A stretch of DNA of 35,639 nucleotides, taken from Bacilli bacterium. Lineage in GTDB: Bacteria > Bacillota_I > Bacilli_A > RF39 > UBA660. The DNA lies in NCBI GenBank assembly GCA_017941235.1, contig JAGAWU010000039.1, positions 1 through 35,639 of the forward strand. The letters run 5' to 3'. Under the pieces are notes generated by a model. The model was not told the origin of the DNA. It saw only the letters and a program-made list of their open reading frames with translations, and searched no databases. Numbering within the stretch: the first letter of the stretch is position 1; each line of letters opens with the position of its first letter. Position numbers and translations under genes: made by a program. Of this stretch, positions 24,138 to 32,802 are shown piece after piece.

Positions 24138-25025
24138 ATGGAATTTGTAAAAGCAAAAACTATACTATCAAAAGTAAAATATGGTGCTGATTGGTATGGT
24201 ATAGATTATAATATGAATCTTTATAGAGGTTGCTCTCATGGATGCATATATTGTGATAGTAGAAGTAATTGCTATCATATAGATAATTTTGATGTTCCTA
24301 AAGGAAAAGAAAATGCACTAGTAATATTGGAAAATGAATTATCTAAAAAGAAAGAAAAAGGCGTTGTAGGTATTGGATCAATGTCTGATACTTATAATCC
24401 TTTTGAAAAGCAATATGAGTTGACAAGAGGTGCATTAAAATTATTATCTAAATATAATTTTGGAGTTTCTATTGATACAAAAAGTGATTTGATATTAAGA
24501 GATTTAGATATACTTAAAGAAATTAATTCAAAGAATAATGTTATTATTAAATTTACAATAACAACTCCTAATGATGAATTATCAAAAATAATAGAACCTC
24601 GTGTATGTGCTTCATCAAAAAGATTTGAAGCAATTAAAACACTAAATGATAATGGAATATTTACAGGAATAATGATGAATCCAGTATTACCATTTATTAC
24701 TGATAATGAAGAAGATATTAAAAGATTAGTTAGAATGGCTTATGAAAGTGGAGCTAGATTTATTCAAACATATATGGGAATGACTTTAAGAGAAAATCAA
24801 AGAGATTATTATTTTGAGCAATTAGATAAACATTTTAAAGGATTAAAAGACAAATATATTAAGTATTATGGAGAAAGATATAATTGTGCAGTTCCTAATT
24901 ATAAAAGACTATATAAAATATTTATCGATGAATGCGATAAATATGGAATACTTTATAACATGAAAGATATTATTAAAACATACAAGAAAGAAATTAAAAA
25001 AAATAAACAAATAACATTATTTTAG
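24138..25025 (+). CDS. Radical SAM protein, SplB/Rv2578c-like
   Basis: 295 residues. The radical SAM cluster CSHGCIYC (Cys-x3-Cys-x2-Cys) is near residue 33, preceded by NMNLYRGC. Then come GIGSMSDTYNPFEKQYELTRG, TKSDLILRDLDIL and PVLPFITDNEEDI, the layout of SPL-family radical SAM proteins (spore-photoproduct-lyase-like). Members without a sporulation link are common and of unknown substrate. Its start is one base after the GNAT stop. The stop lies two bases before dif-like site B, so the operon fills the A-B module exactly. Confidence 0.85.
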   Translation: MEFVKAKTILSKVKYGADWYGIDYNMNLYRGCSHGCIYCDSRSNCYHIDNFDVPKGKENALVILENELSKKKEKGVVGIGSMSDTYNPFEKQYELTRGALKLLSKYNFGVSIDTKSDLILRDLDILKEINSKNNVIIKFTITTPNDELSKIIEPRVCASSKRFEAIKTLNDNGIFTGIMMNPVLPFITDNEEDIKRLVRMAYESGARFIQTYMGMTLRENQRDYYFEQLDKHFKGLKDKYIKYYGERYNCAVPNYKRLYKIFIDECDKYGILYNMKDIIKTYKKEIKKNKQITLF

Positions 25026-25027
25026 AG

Positions 25028-25055
25028 TTTTCGCAATATGGATATAAGACGAAGA
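25028..25055 (+). other. dif-like recombination site B
   Basis: TTTTCGCAATA, centre TGGATA, TAAGACGAAGA. The left arm equals sites A and C; the right arm is looser. It is two bases after the radical SAM stop and runs into a terminator. Confidence 0.6.
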
Positions 25056-25085
25056 GATTAGAATTAAAAAATCTAGTCTTTTTCT
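25052..25085 (+). terminator. Intrinsic terminator of the tetR operon
   Basis: AAGAGATTAGA...TCTAGTCTTTTT with one wobble and a T run. It overlaps the last bases of site B. Confidence 0.7.
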
Positions 25086-25364
25086 TTGAATTTAAAGAAA
25101 TCGGAAAATAGTAACATTCCAATCATTTGTCAATTTAAAAAAGTAATAATGTTTATATTTTGCAAAATAATATAATTATTTAATAATTCTATATATTTTG
25201 CTTTTTATATAAATATTATTAAAATAAAAAGCAAATGAGAAAATATTAGAAAAAATAGTGAAAAAATTGATAAAATGTGATAAAATGTTAGTATGTGAAA
25301 ATATAATGTTTAACTTTAAGATTGTTCAGCTATAGATATAAAGATATTAAGTGAGGGTTGTATT
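25086..25364 (+). promoter_or_regulatory. AT-rich leader of the surface-protein gene
   Basis: No gene here. It holds the perfect palindrome TATTTTGCAAAATA (25156-25169) and a 12-bp inverted repeat TTTGCTTTTTAT/ATAAAAAGCAAA (25197-25208 with 25224-25235). Farther on are GATAAAATGT direct repeats (around 25269-25287) and a TATAAT at 25302-25307. A convincing -35 box is not visible at standard spacing, so the promoter is tentative. The hairpin lacks a T tail and may be an operator or part of a transcribed leader. Confidence 0.4.
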
Positions 25365-27527
25365 ATGAAAAAAGAAAGTAATTCTTCTAAAAAGAAGAAG
25401 TTAATAAATTTACATAGCACGAAATCAAAACAAGCATTTATAATGCTTATCGTTATGCTAGTTCAAATATTTATGCCAATTATGAAAGTTGAGGCTCAAG
25501 AATATATAAGTGATTTTCATAATTTAGATTATTGTATATTAAAAAAAGGAGATAAAATTGTTAAAAATAGCAATAAAAAATTATCTGTTAATGAGATTTT
25601 TACGAATTATCCTAGTGATCATAACAAAGGATATGTAGAATGCAATGAATATACCATAACAACAGACTATGCACTTTTAAAATACGCGGGTTATGATACA
25701 GATAATCCTGAGAAATTAAAAGTTACGGCACTTTATAAAATATCTTTTGATATGAATGGTGGACAAGGGGCTATTGATTATAGAATTATTTGGAATAATA
25801 GTCCGTATAGTTATTTGTTTCTTTATACTAAGACGCTCAACAGTGCTAATTATATTGGTTTACCAACTCCGGAAAGAGAAGGTTATGAATTTGATGGATG
25901 GTATACTGAAGCAGTAGGTGGAACAAAAGTAACAAACAATACTACCTTTAATAACGCAAGTAATACTACTCTTTATGCACATTGGACAGCAATGGCATCA
26001 TATACAATTAATGAAAATTTAACATACAATGGAGCAGAACAAACAGGTATAACATATAATAGTGATACTACTAATATTACTGGAACATATAAAGCAACAA
26101 ATGTAGGAGATTATACTGCTACTCTAACACCAAAAGATGGATATACTTGGAGTGATGGAACAATAGATGCAAAAGAAGTAACTTGGAGTATTAGTAAACA
26201 ATCACTAACAATACCAACATTAAGTAATACTGCAAAATCATTTACTGATTCTGAACAATCTCCAACAATAACTGGTTATGACGAAAATACAATGACACAA
26301 ACTGGAACAGCAAGTGCTAAAGATGTAGGAAATTATACAATAAAATGGAGTTTAAAAGATACTGATAATTATAAATGGAATGATAATACAATTACTGAAA
26401 AAAGTGCTAACTGGAGTATAGGCACAGTTGATATACCAGATAGTATGATTAAGTTTGAAGATAATGAAGTTACTTATGATGGTGATGAACATTCAATTAA
26501 AATTACTGGAAATTTACCAGGTGGAACTATTGAATATTCAACTGATGGTGTAAATTATTCTGATACACTTCCAACATTTACTGATGTGGGAGAATATACA
26601 ATTTATTATAGAGCAAGTAAATCAAATTATAATGATAAAGTTGGAAGTAATACATTAAAAATAAATCAAAAAGTATTAACTGAATATACAATTATTATTG
26701 AAAATCAAGTATATACAGGAGAAGAAATAAAACCTACAATAATTATTAAAGATGGAGATAGAATTGTTCCAAGTACTGAATATGAATTAGAATTTGAAGA
26801 TAATATCGGACCTGGAACTGGTAAAGTTGTAGTTAAAAATAAAGATGGTGGAAATTATATAATTTCAACTAAAAATACAACATTTATGATAATAGATCCA
26901 GGTAAGGTAGAATTTATTGATCCTACTACTCCTAATTCAAATAATGCAAAAGTTATTGAATCAGCTGATGAAGTAATTGCTAAAATAGATTTTACTGATG
27001 AAGATTTAGATAAAATAAATCAAGGAAAAAATATTGATGTATATTTAGAAGTAAAAGATATTAATAATAGTATTTCAAGTAGTGATAAAAGTAAGATTGA
27101 AGAAAAACTTGGAAATGATAAATTAGGATTATATTTAGATGTTAGTTTATTTAAAAAAGTTGAGGGTGAAGAAGCAACAAAGATTACTGAAACAAAAACA
27201 CCTATTACAATATCTTTTGAAATACCTGAAGAATTAATAAATAAAGATTCAAATGTAGAAAGAACATTTAAAGTATTAAGATTACACGATGGTAATGTAG
27301 AAGAAATAGAAGTTAAAGTAAATGGAAATATTGCTACATTTGAAACTGATAAATTCTCAACATATGCTTTAACTTACAATGATATTATTACTACAAGTAA
27401 TCCACATACTGGAGATAATATTGGAACATCATTTGTAATGCTTATTATTTCAAGTTTAGGTTTAATAAGTACATTAGGTTATATAGTTATTAGTAATAAA
27501 AGAAAATTAGTAAAAACTAATAATTAA
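25365..27527 (+). CDS. Wall-anchored protein with InlB-type and MBG-like repeats
   Basis: 720 residues. A long signal peptide (basic residues 1-25, hydrophobic core FIMLIVMLVQIFMPI, end near VEA/QE) is followed by an InlB-B/Listeria-Bacteroides repeat at about 125-210 (FDMNGGQG, PEREGYEFDGWYTEA, TTLYAHWTA). Then come four MBG-like beta repeats at about 213-510 (YTINENLTYNGAEQTG, NVGDYTATLTPKDGY, FTDVGEYTIYYRAS). A C-terminal extracellular domain ending KFSTYALTY precedes NPHTG, a membrane segment and a basic tail. NPHTG resembles class B sortase signals more than LPXTG, and a class B sortase gene follows. It is the main gene of the B-C module, and ligand and function are unknown. Confidence 0.8.
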   Translation: MKKESNSSKKKKLINLHSTKSKQAFIMLIVMLVQIFMPIMKVEAQEYISDFHNLDYCILKKGDKIVKNSNKKLSVNEIFTNYPSDHNKGYVECNEYTITTDYALLKYAGYDTDNPEKLKVTALYKISFDMNGGQGAIDYRIIWNNSPYSYLFLYTKTLNSANYIGLPTPEREGYEFDGWYTEAVGGTKVTNNTTFNNASNTTLYAHWTAMASYTINENLTYNGAEQTGITYNSDTTNITGTYKATNVGDYTATLTPKDGYTWSDGTIDAKEVTWSISKQSLTIPTLSNTAKSFTDSEQSPTITGYDENTMTQTGTASAKDVGNYTIKWSLKDTDNYKWNDNTITEKSANWSIGTVDIPDSMIKFEDNEVTYDGDEHSIKITGNLPGGTIEYSTDGVNYSDTLPTFTDVGEYTIYYRASKSNYNDKVGSNTLKINQKVLTEYTIIIENQVYTGEEIKPTIIIKDGDRIVPSTEYELEFEDNIGPGTGKVVVKNKDGGNYIISTKNTTFMIIDPGKVEFIDPTTPNSNNAKVIESADEVIAKIDFTDEDLDKINQGKNIDVYLEVKDINNSISSSDKSKIEEKLGNDKLGLYLDVSLFKKVEGEEATKITETKTPITISFEIPEELINKDSNVERTFKVLRLHDGNVEEIEVKVNGNIATFETDKFSTYALTYNDIITTSNPHTGDNIGTSFVMLIISSLGLISTLGYIVISNKRKLVKTNN

Positions 27528-27530
27528 TCA

Positions 27531-27557
27531 AGGAGCTAGTAACAACTAGTTCCTTTT
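27531..27557 (+). terminator. Intrinsic terminator
   Basis: AGGAGCTAGT, loop AACA, ACTAGTTCCT, four T. It lies between the surface protein and the sortase gene. Some read-through is probably needed for the sortase unless it has its own promoter. Confidence 0.7.
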
Positions 27558-27575
27558 AATTTAGAGGTGGATATA

Positions 27576-28319
27576 ATGAAAAAGAAAATGAAATTAAAAA
27601 AGAAAAATATAATAATTTTAATCATTATAATCATATTATTAGTTATATTTTGTATTTCACTAACTAATATAATTAATTGGAAAAAAGATAATGATGATAA
27701 CCTAAAAATACAAGAAGATTTAAACCAGTATATAAAAGAAGAACCTAAAGAAGATGAAGAATACAAAATAGATTTTAAAACATTAAAAGAGCAAAACTCT
27801 GATGTAGTTGCATATTTAGAAGTTTCAAATACAAATATTAAATATGTAGTTGTTAAAGGAAAAGATAACGATTATTATTTAAAACATAACTTTAATAAAG
27901 AATATAATAATGCAGGATGGATATTTGCAGATTATAGAAATAAGTTTAATTTTACTGATTATAATATAATTATTTATGGACATAATACAAGAGATGGATC
28001 TATGTTTGGAACTTTAAAAAATGTTTTAAATGAAGATTGGTTTAGTAATAAAGATAATCACGAAATAGTATTAGTAACTGAAAATAGAATAAATAAATAT
28101 CAAGTATTTTCAGTATATGAAGATAAAGCAAGTGATTACCCAATTACTACTGAATTTAAAAACGATAATGAATATCTTAAATTCTTAAAAACAATTAAGA
28201 AGAAAAGTAAATATGATTTTAATGTAGATGTATCAGAAGAAAAAAGTATTTTAACATTATCAACTTGTGCCACTAATAATCAAAACAGAGTAACATTACA
28301 TGCAATAAATATAAAATAA
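27576..28319 (+). CDS. Class B sortase
   Basis: 247 residues. It has an N-terminal membrane anchor (about 11-32) and a sortase B-type core: SNTNIKYVVVKGKDNDYYL, NAGWIFADYRN, IIIYGHNTRDGSMFGTL. Catalytic residues are His136 (YGHN), Cys231 (LSTC) and Arg238 (NQNRVTLHA). ATG 27576 with GAGGTGG is preferred to a GTG at 27567, which lies on that ribosome site. Its partner is the NPHTG protein immediately upstream. It is clearly distinct from the sortase at 7975. Confidence 0.85.
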   Translation: MKKKMKLKKKNIIILIIIIILLVIFCISLTNIINWKKDNDDNLKIQEDLNQYIKEEPKEDEEYKIDFKTLKEQNSDVVAYLEVSNTNIKYVVVKGKDNDYYLKHNFNKEYNNAGWIFADYRNKFNFTDYNIIIYGHNTRDGSMFGTLKNVLNEDWFSNKDNHEIVLVTENRINKYQVFSVYEDKASDYPITTEFKNDNEYLKFLKTIKKKSKYDFNVDVSEEKSILTLSTCATNNQNRVTLHAINIK

Positions 28320-28348
28320 AAGCATTGGAATTTTAAGATATTCCGTTC

Positions 28349-28376
28349 TTTTCGCAATAGGTTGCTAGTCCGCAAA
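28349..28376 (+). other. dif-like recombination site C
   Basis: TTTTCGCAATA, centre GGTTGC, TAGTCCGCAAA: same 11-6-11 layout and same orientation as site B. It lies 29 bases after the sortase stop and 73 bases before the tyrosine recombinase gene. Confidence 0.65.
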
Positions 28377-28390
28377 GTTAGTATGTAATT

Positions 28391-28417
28391 AAACAGGTTT
28401 TTATACCTGTTTTTTTC
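28391..28417 (+). terminator. Intrinsic terminator
   Basis: AAACAGGT, six-base loop, ACCTGTTT, T run. It separates the B-C module and site C from the recombinase gene. Confidence 0.85.
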
Positions 28418-28449
28418 ATGCAATAAATTAAAAGAAAGGAGAAATTTAT

Positions 28450-29415
28450 ATGAACGAAAATACAATAAAAATAATAGGAAATGAAATGGTAAAATACCTA
28501 AATAATTTTCAAATGTCTAAATTAAATGAAGTATTATATAAAACAATTGATTTAGATTATTCTGATAACATTTCTAATAAAGATTATTTAGATAGATTTT
28601 TAAGTGCAAAGAAATTAGAAGGCATATCTAATAAAACTTTAATTAATTATGAAAGATATATATTAAAAATGTATGATTCAGTCAAAAAGGATATAAGAAT
28701 AATTGATGCGAATGATATAAGAAAATTTTTAACGGATTATCAAACTAAAACAAATTGTATAAATTCATCAATGGAAAACATAAGATGTTCACTAGCAAGT
28801 TTCTTTAGTTGGCTTGAAAGAGAAGATTATATATTAAAAAGTCCAATAAAAAAAATACATAAAATTAAATCTGATATTAAGATAAAAGAAATATATTCAG
28901 ATGAAGCGATAGAAAAATTAAGAAACACTTGTGATAATGAAAGAGATTTAGCTATTATTGATTTACTTATATCTTCTGGAATAAGGGTAAGTGAATTAGT
29001 ACACATTAATATTTCTGATCTTAATTTTGAAAATTGTTCTTGTAAGGTATTTGGTAAAGGAAATAAAGAAAGAGAAGTATATTTTGATGCTAAAACCAAA
29101 TTACATATTCAAGAATATTTAGATAGCAGAACAGATAATGAATCTGCTTTATTTATAGGTAATATAAAACCTCATAAAAGATTAGGTACTAGAGCAGTTG
29201 AAATGATGCTTAATAAGTTAGCTAGTAAAGTAGATTTAAATAATGTATATCCTCATAAGTTTAGAAGAACTTTAGCAACTAAGGCAATTGATAAGGGTAT
29301 GCCAATAGAACAAGTTCAAAAATTGTTAGGTCATACTAAAATCGATACTACATTACATTATGCTCAAGTTAGTCAAAGTAATGTTAAAATATCCCATAGA
29401 AAGTATATATGCTAA
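28450..29415 (+). CDS. Tyrosine recombinase (Xer-like)
   Basis: 321 residues. An extra N-terminal helical segment (IIGNEMVKYLNNFQMSKLNE, 1-35) precedes a SAM-like core-binding domain (45-125) and the catalytic domain. Catalytic residues are Arg179 (SGIRVSEL), Lys203 (GKGNKER), His269 and Arg272 (HKFRR), His295 (LLGHT) and Tyr304 (TTLHYAQ). All six are intact. The N-terminal extension resembles recombinases found beside phase-variable type I hsdS loci in Firmicutes (from memory, not searched). Candidate substrates are therefore the 28-bp sites A-C, or the hsdS repeats at the right end. Ribosome site AAAGGAG. Confidence 0.9.
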   Translation: MNENTIKIIGNEMVKYLNNFQMSKLNEVLYKTIDLDYSDNISNKDYLDRFLSAKKLEGISNKTLINYERYILKMYDSVKKDIRIIDANDIRKFLTDYQTKTNCINSSMENIRCSLASFFSWLEREDYILKSPIKKIHKIKSDIKIKEIYSDEAIEKLRNTCDNERDLAIIDLLISSGIRVSELVHINISDLNFENCSCKVFGKGNKEREVYFDAKTKLHIQEYLDSRTDNESALFIGNIKPHKRLGTRAVEMMLNKLASKVDLNNVYPHKFRRTLATKAIDKGMPIEQVQKLLGHTKIDTTLHYAQVSQSNVKISHRKYIC

Positions 29416-29443
29416 GCAATTAAGAAAAAAACTAATTTTGTGA

Positions 29444-29449
29444 TATAAT
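29444..29449 (+). promoter_or_regulatory. Promoter -10 element before the small genes
   Basis: TATAAT in the context GTGATATAATTATATATGA. The same context (ATGATATAATTATATTTGA) recurs 562 bases downstream before hsdR. No clear -35 at 17 bases. Confidence 0.45.
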
Positions 29450-29474
29450 TATATATGAAGAGTGGTGATTTATT

Positions 29475-29705
29475 ATGGTATATGATGATATTAAAAAAAT
29501 ATTTATTACTAATAATAAACTCAAATTTAAATTATATAGCTTAGAATATATAGTTGAACAAAAAGAAAATTGTGTTGAAATATATGCTATATACTATGAA
29601 AATAGAAAAAAGCAATATAACTCATTTGATGAATTAATGAATAATTTTACAGTTTATAATGAACCACTTATTAATCAAATGAATAGAATTCAAATTATTA
29701 ATTAA
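29475..29705 (+). CDS. Small hypothetical protein
   Basis: 76 residues, mixed charge, likely alpha/beta: MVYDDIKKIFITNNKLKFKL, then YIVEQKENCVEIYAIYYENR. No family recognised. AGTGGTG lies before the ATG and a -10 element about 25 bases upstream. It forms a two-gene unit with the next small gene (12-base gap). Confidence 0.55.
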   Translation: MVYDDIKKIFITNNKLKFKLYSLEYIVEQKENCVEIYAIYYENRKKQYNSFDELMNNFTVYNEPLINQMNRIQIIN

Positions 29706-29717
29706 GGAGTTAATATT

Positions 29718-29957
29718 ATGGGATTATTTGATGATTTATTTGGAAATGATAAAAAGAAAAGTCAACAAGCTTTTGGTTTATTTTCTTTTATGAATGAACA
29801 ACAAGAAAAAAACAATAGTGAATATACTGATGAAGAATTAGATGCTTATGGATTAGAAGATTGGCAAAAAGAAGAAGTTAAAAAAGGAAACTATGATCCA
29901 TGGAATTTTGAAGAAGAAGATTTAGAAGAAGATGATTATTATTCGGAGGATGATTAA
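29718..29957 (+). CDS. Small acidic hypothetical protein
   Basis: 79 residues. It begins MGLFDDLFGNDKKKSQQAFG and ends in a very acidic tail (EEEDLEEDDYYSEDD). AAGGAG precedes it. The stop lies in a terminator hairpin. It sits next to the restriction operon; an acidic protein here might be a DNA mimic, but no homology supports this. Confidence 0.55.
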   Translation: MGLFDDLFGNDKKKSQQAFGLFSFMNEQQEKNNSEYTDEELDAYGLEDWQKEEVKKGNYDPWNFEEEDLEEDDYYSEDD

Positions 29958-29970
29958 TAATCATCTTTTT
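29949..29970 (+). terminator. Intrinsic terminator
   Basis: GATGATT, loop AAT, AATCATC, five T. It overlaps the stop of the preceding gene and separates it from hsdR. Confidence 0.8.
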
Positions 29971-29990
29971 AATTGGAAATCGTGTGTAAA

Positions 29991-30019
29991 TTGACAAAAC
30001 TATGATATAATTATATTTG
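29991..30019 (+). promoter_or_regulatory. hsdR-operon promoter region
   Basis: TTGACA at 29991-29996 and TATAAT at 30006-30011 are both perfect boxes but only nine bases apart. At standard 17-base spacing the -10 would be TATTTG (30014-30019). The block ATGATATAATTATAT is shared with the region before the gene at 29475. Which box pair is used cannot be decided. Confidence 0.5.
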
Positions 30020-30040
30020 AGATATTTAGGTGGTGAAGTT

Positions 30041-32791
30041 ATGGGAAGTTACGAAAGTGAATCTAAATTAGAAGATAGAATGATAGACCAATTAAGAAAA
30101 CAAGGATATCAATATGTTGAAATAAATGATGTAACTGAATTAGAAAGAAATTTTAGAGAACAAGTAAATCTTCATAATAGGGGAGAACTTAAATTTAAAG
30201 ATTTGTCTGATAAAGAATTTGAAAGACTTATGGTAAAAATATCTGGTAAAGGTGTTTTTCAGTCTGCTAAAGAATTAAGACAAAAACAAGATATTCAAAG
30301 AGATGATGGTTCAATTGTTTATATTGAATTATTTAATACTAAAGATTGGTGTAAGAATACTTTCCAAGTAACTCATCAAACTACAGTTGAAGGTAAATAT
30401 ACTAATAGATATGATGTAACTATTTTAATAAATGGACTTCCTCTAGTACAAATTGAATTAAAACGAAGAGGAATAGATATGAAAGAAGCTTTTAATCAAA
30501 TTAAAAGATATAAAAGACATTCATATTTTGGATTATACAAATTTATTCAATTATTTATTATAAGTAATGGTGTAGATACAAAATATTTTGCAAACGGAGA
30601 TCAAGAATTAAATTATGGTTTCACTTTTTACTGGACAGATGTTAATAATGAAAGAATAACAAATCTAGAACAATTTTGTTTATTTTTCTTAGATAGATGT
30701 CATATAGGTAAAATGATAGCTAGATACATGATTATAAATGAAACAGAAAAAATGTTAATGGTTATGAGACCATATCAAGTTTATGCTGTTGAAAATATTG
30801 TATCTCGTGCTTTAGATACAAATAACAATGGCTATATTTGGCATACTACAGGCTCTGGTAAAACCATTACTTCGTTTAAAACAAGTCAAATACTTGCACT
30901 AGAACCATCTATTAATCAAGTATTCTTCTTAGTTGATAGAAAAGACTTAGATAAACAAACCTTAGATGAATTTAATAAATTCGATCCAGGTTGTGTTGAT
31001 ATGACTAATCAAACAGATAAATTAATACAACAAATTAAAGATAGTACTAAACCATTGATAATTACTACAATTCAAAAAATGGCTAATGCATGTTCCAATC
31101 CTAAATATGCAAGTGTTATGGAAAAATATAAAGATTTAAAAACAATCTTTATAATTGATGAATGTCATAGATCTCAATTTGGAGATATGCATAGACAAAT
31201 ATCTAAAACATTTAGTAAAGCTCAATATTTTGGATTTACTGGTACTCCTAGATTTAAAGAAAATCCATCACAAGATGGTAGAAGTACAGCAGATATATTT
31301 GAAAAATGCTTACATACATATTTAATTAAAGATGCTATTAAAGATGAAAATGTTTTAGGATTCTCAGTTGATTACATGAAGTTCGTTGAGTTTAATGGAC
31401 AAACAGAAGAAGATTTAATGGTTGAAGGAATAGATACTGATGAAGTGTTTATGGCTGATGATAGAGTAAGACTTATAGCACAAGATATTATTGATCATCA
31501 TAATGTTAAAACTAGAGATAGAAAATATAATGCTTTATTTACCGTTTCATCAATTCCTTTATTAATTAAGTATTATGATATGTTTAAATCGTTAAATCAT
31601 GACTTAAAGATTGGTGCTATATTTACTTATGGTGCGAATGAAGATTTAGATAAGAATCCAGAACATTCAAGAGAAGTTTTAGATAGATATATGAAAGACT
31701 ATAATAAGATGTTCAAGACTAATTTTAATACTCATACATTTGATTCTTATTTTAGAGATATATGTAAGAGAATTAAGAATACTGAAATTGATATTGTTAT
31801 AGTAGTTAATATGTTATTAACTGGATTTGATGCTAAGAGATTAAATACTTTATATGTCGATAAACCATTGAAGTATCATGATCTTATTCAAGCATTCTCA
31901 AGAACTAATAGAGTTGAATCTGATACTAAACCATTTGGTAATATAGTATGTTATAGAACGACTAAAGCTAGAGTAGATGAAGCTGTTAAGTTATTCTCAC
32001 AAACTAATAGTGTAGATACAGTAATCATGGCTCCGTATGAAACTTACTTAGAAAAATTTAATAATGCAGTAAATAAATTATTAGAAATTACACCAGTAGT
32101 TGAAAGTGTAGATTCACTTGAAAGCGAAGATGATATAAAAGAATTTATTGTAGCATTTAGAGAAGTAGCTAAGATATTAGTTAGTTTAAAAACATTTAAT
32201 CAATTTGATTTAGATAATAACGATTCAATGATTAATACTCAAATGTTTGAAGATTATAAATCTAAGTATTATGAGTTGTATAGAAAATTATCTAATGATA
32301 AAGAAAAGAGTTCTATATTGAATGATATTACATTCTCACTAGAACTAATACAGACTGATAAGATTAATGTTTCTTATATCTTAAATCTAATTAGGAATGT
32401 TGATTTATCAAATGAAGAACAAAAACAAAAAGATATTGCTGATATTCAAAGTAAATTAGTTAATATTACTGATGATGAATTATTCTTAAAAGCTGAATTA
32501 ATAAAGAGTTTCTTATCTTCTATCTTACCAGCTTTAAAAGAAGAAGATTCAATTGATGAAGCTTTCGATAACCATATGAATAAAGAAAGACAAAAAGAAA
32601 TTGAAAAATTTGCTACTGAAAATAATATTAACTTAGAAACATTAGAAACAATTATTAATGAATTTGAATATAGTGGTATTTTCCCAGATGGATTAATAGG
32701 ACAATCTATTGAAGCTCCATTTTTAAAGAAAATATCAATTATAGAAAATATTAAAGGATTCGTTAAGAATTTATTAAAGAAATATATGTAG
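30041..32791 (+). CDS. hsdR: Type I restriction enzyme, R subunit
   Basis: 916 residues. The N-terminal nuclease domain includes YDVTILINGLPLVQIELKRRG (PD-(D/E)xK catalytic Glu-x-Lys). The SF2 translocase has Walker A TTGSGKT (269-275), DECH box (373-376), FGFTGTPRF, and motif VI-like LIQAFSRTNRV. A helical C-terminus follows. It translocates DNA and cuts unmodified DNA with HsdM and HsdS. ATG 30041 with AGGTGG upstream is chosen over an upstream TTG. HsdM follows after 11 bases. Confidence 0.95.
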   Translation: MGSYESESKLEDRMIDQLRKQGYQYVEINDVTELERNFREQVNLHNRGELKFKDLSDKEFERLMVKISGKGVFQSAKELRQKQDIQRDDGSIVYIELFNTKDWCKNTFQVTHQTTVEGKYTNRYDVTILINGLPLVQIELKRRGIDMKEAFNQIKRYKRHSYFGLYKFIQLFIISNGVDTKYFANGDQELNYGFTFYWTDVNNERITNLEQFCLFFLDRCHIGKMIARYMIINETEKMLMVMRPYQVYAVENIVSRALDTNNNGYIWHTTGSGKTITSFKTSQILALEPSINQVFFLVDRKDLDKQTLDEFNKFDPGCVDMTNQTDKLIQQIKDSTKPLIITTIQKMANACSNPKYASVMEKYKDLKTIFIIDECHRSQFGDMHRQISKTFSKAQYFGFTGTPRFKENPSQDGRSTADIFEKCLHTYLIKDAIKDENVLGFSVDYMKFVEFNGQTEEDLMVEGIDTDEVFMADDRVRLIAQDIIDHHNVKTRDRKYNALFTVSSIPLLIKYYDMFKSLNHDLKIGAIFTYGANEDLDKNPEHSREVLDRYMKDYNKMFKTNFNTHTFDSYFRDICKRIKNTEIDIVIVVNMLLTGFDAKRLNTLYVDKPLKYHDLIQAFSRTNRVESDTKPFGNIVCYRTTKARVDEAVKLFSQTNSVDTVIMAPYETYLEKFNNAVNKLLEITPVVESVDSLESEDDIKEFIVAFREVAKILVSLKTFNQFDLDNNDSMINTQMFEDYKSKYYELYRKLSNDKEKSSILNDITFSLELIQTDKINVSYILNLIRNVDLSNEEQKQKDIADIQSKLVNITDDELFLKAELIKSFLSSILPALKEEDSIDEAFDNHMNKERQKEIEKFATENNINLETLETIINEFEYSGIFPDGLIGQSIEAPFLKKISIIENIKGFVKNLLKKYM

Positions 32792-32802
32792 GAGGTTAAA
32801 AT

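Noticed and set aside
28450..28480. The recombinase starts MNEN like the array short ORFs
   Set aside because: The match is four residues encoded by A-rich codons and stops there; the flanking DNA shows no other similarity.
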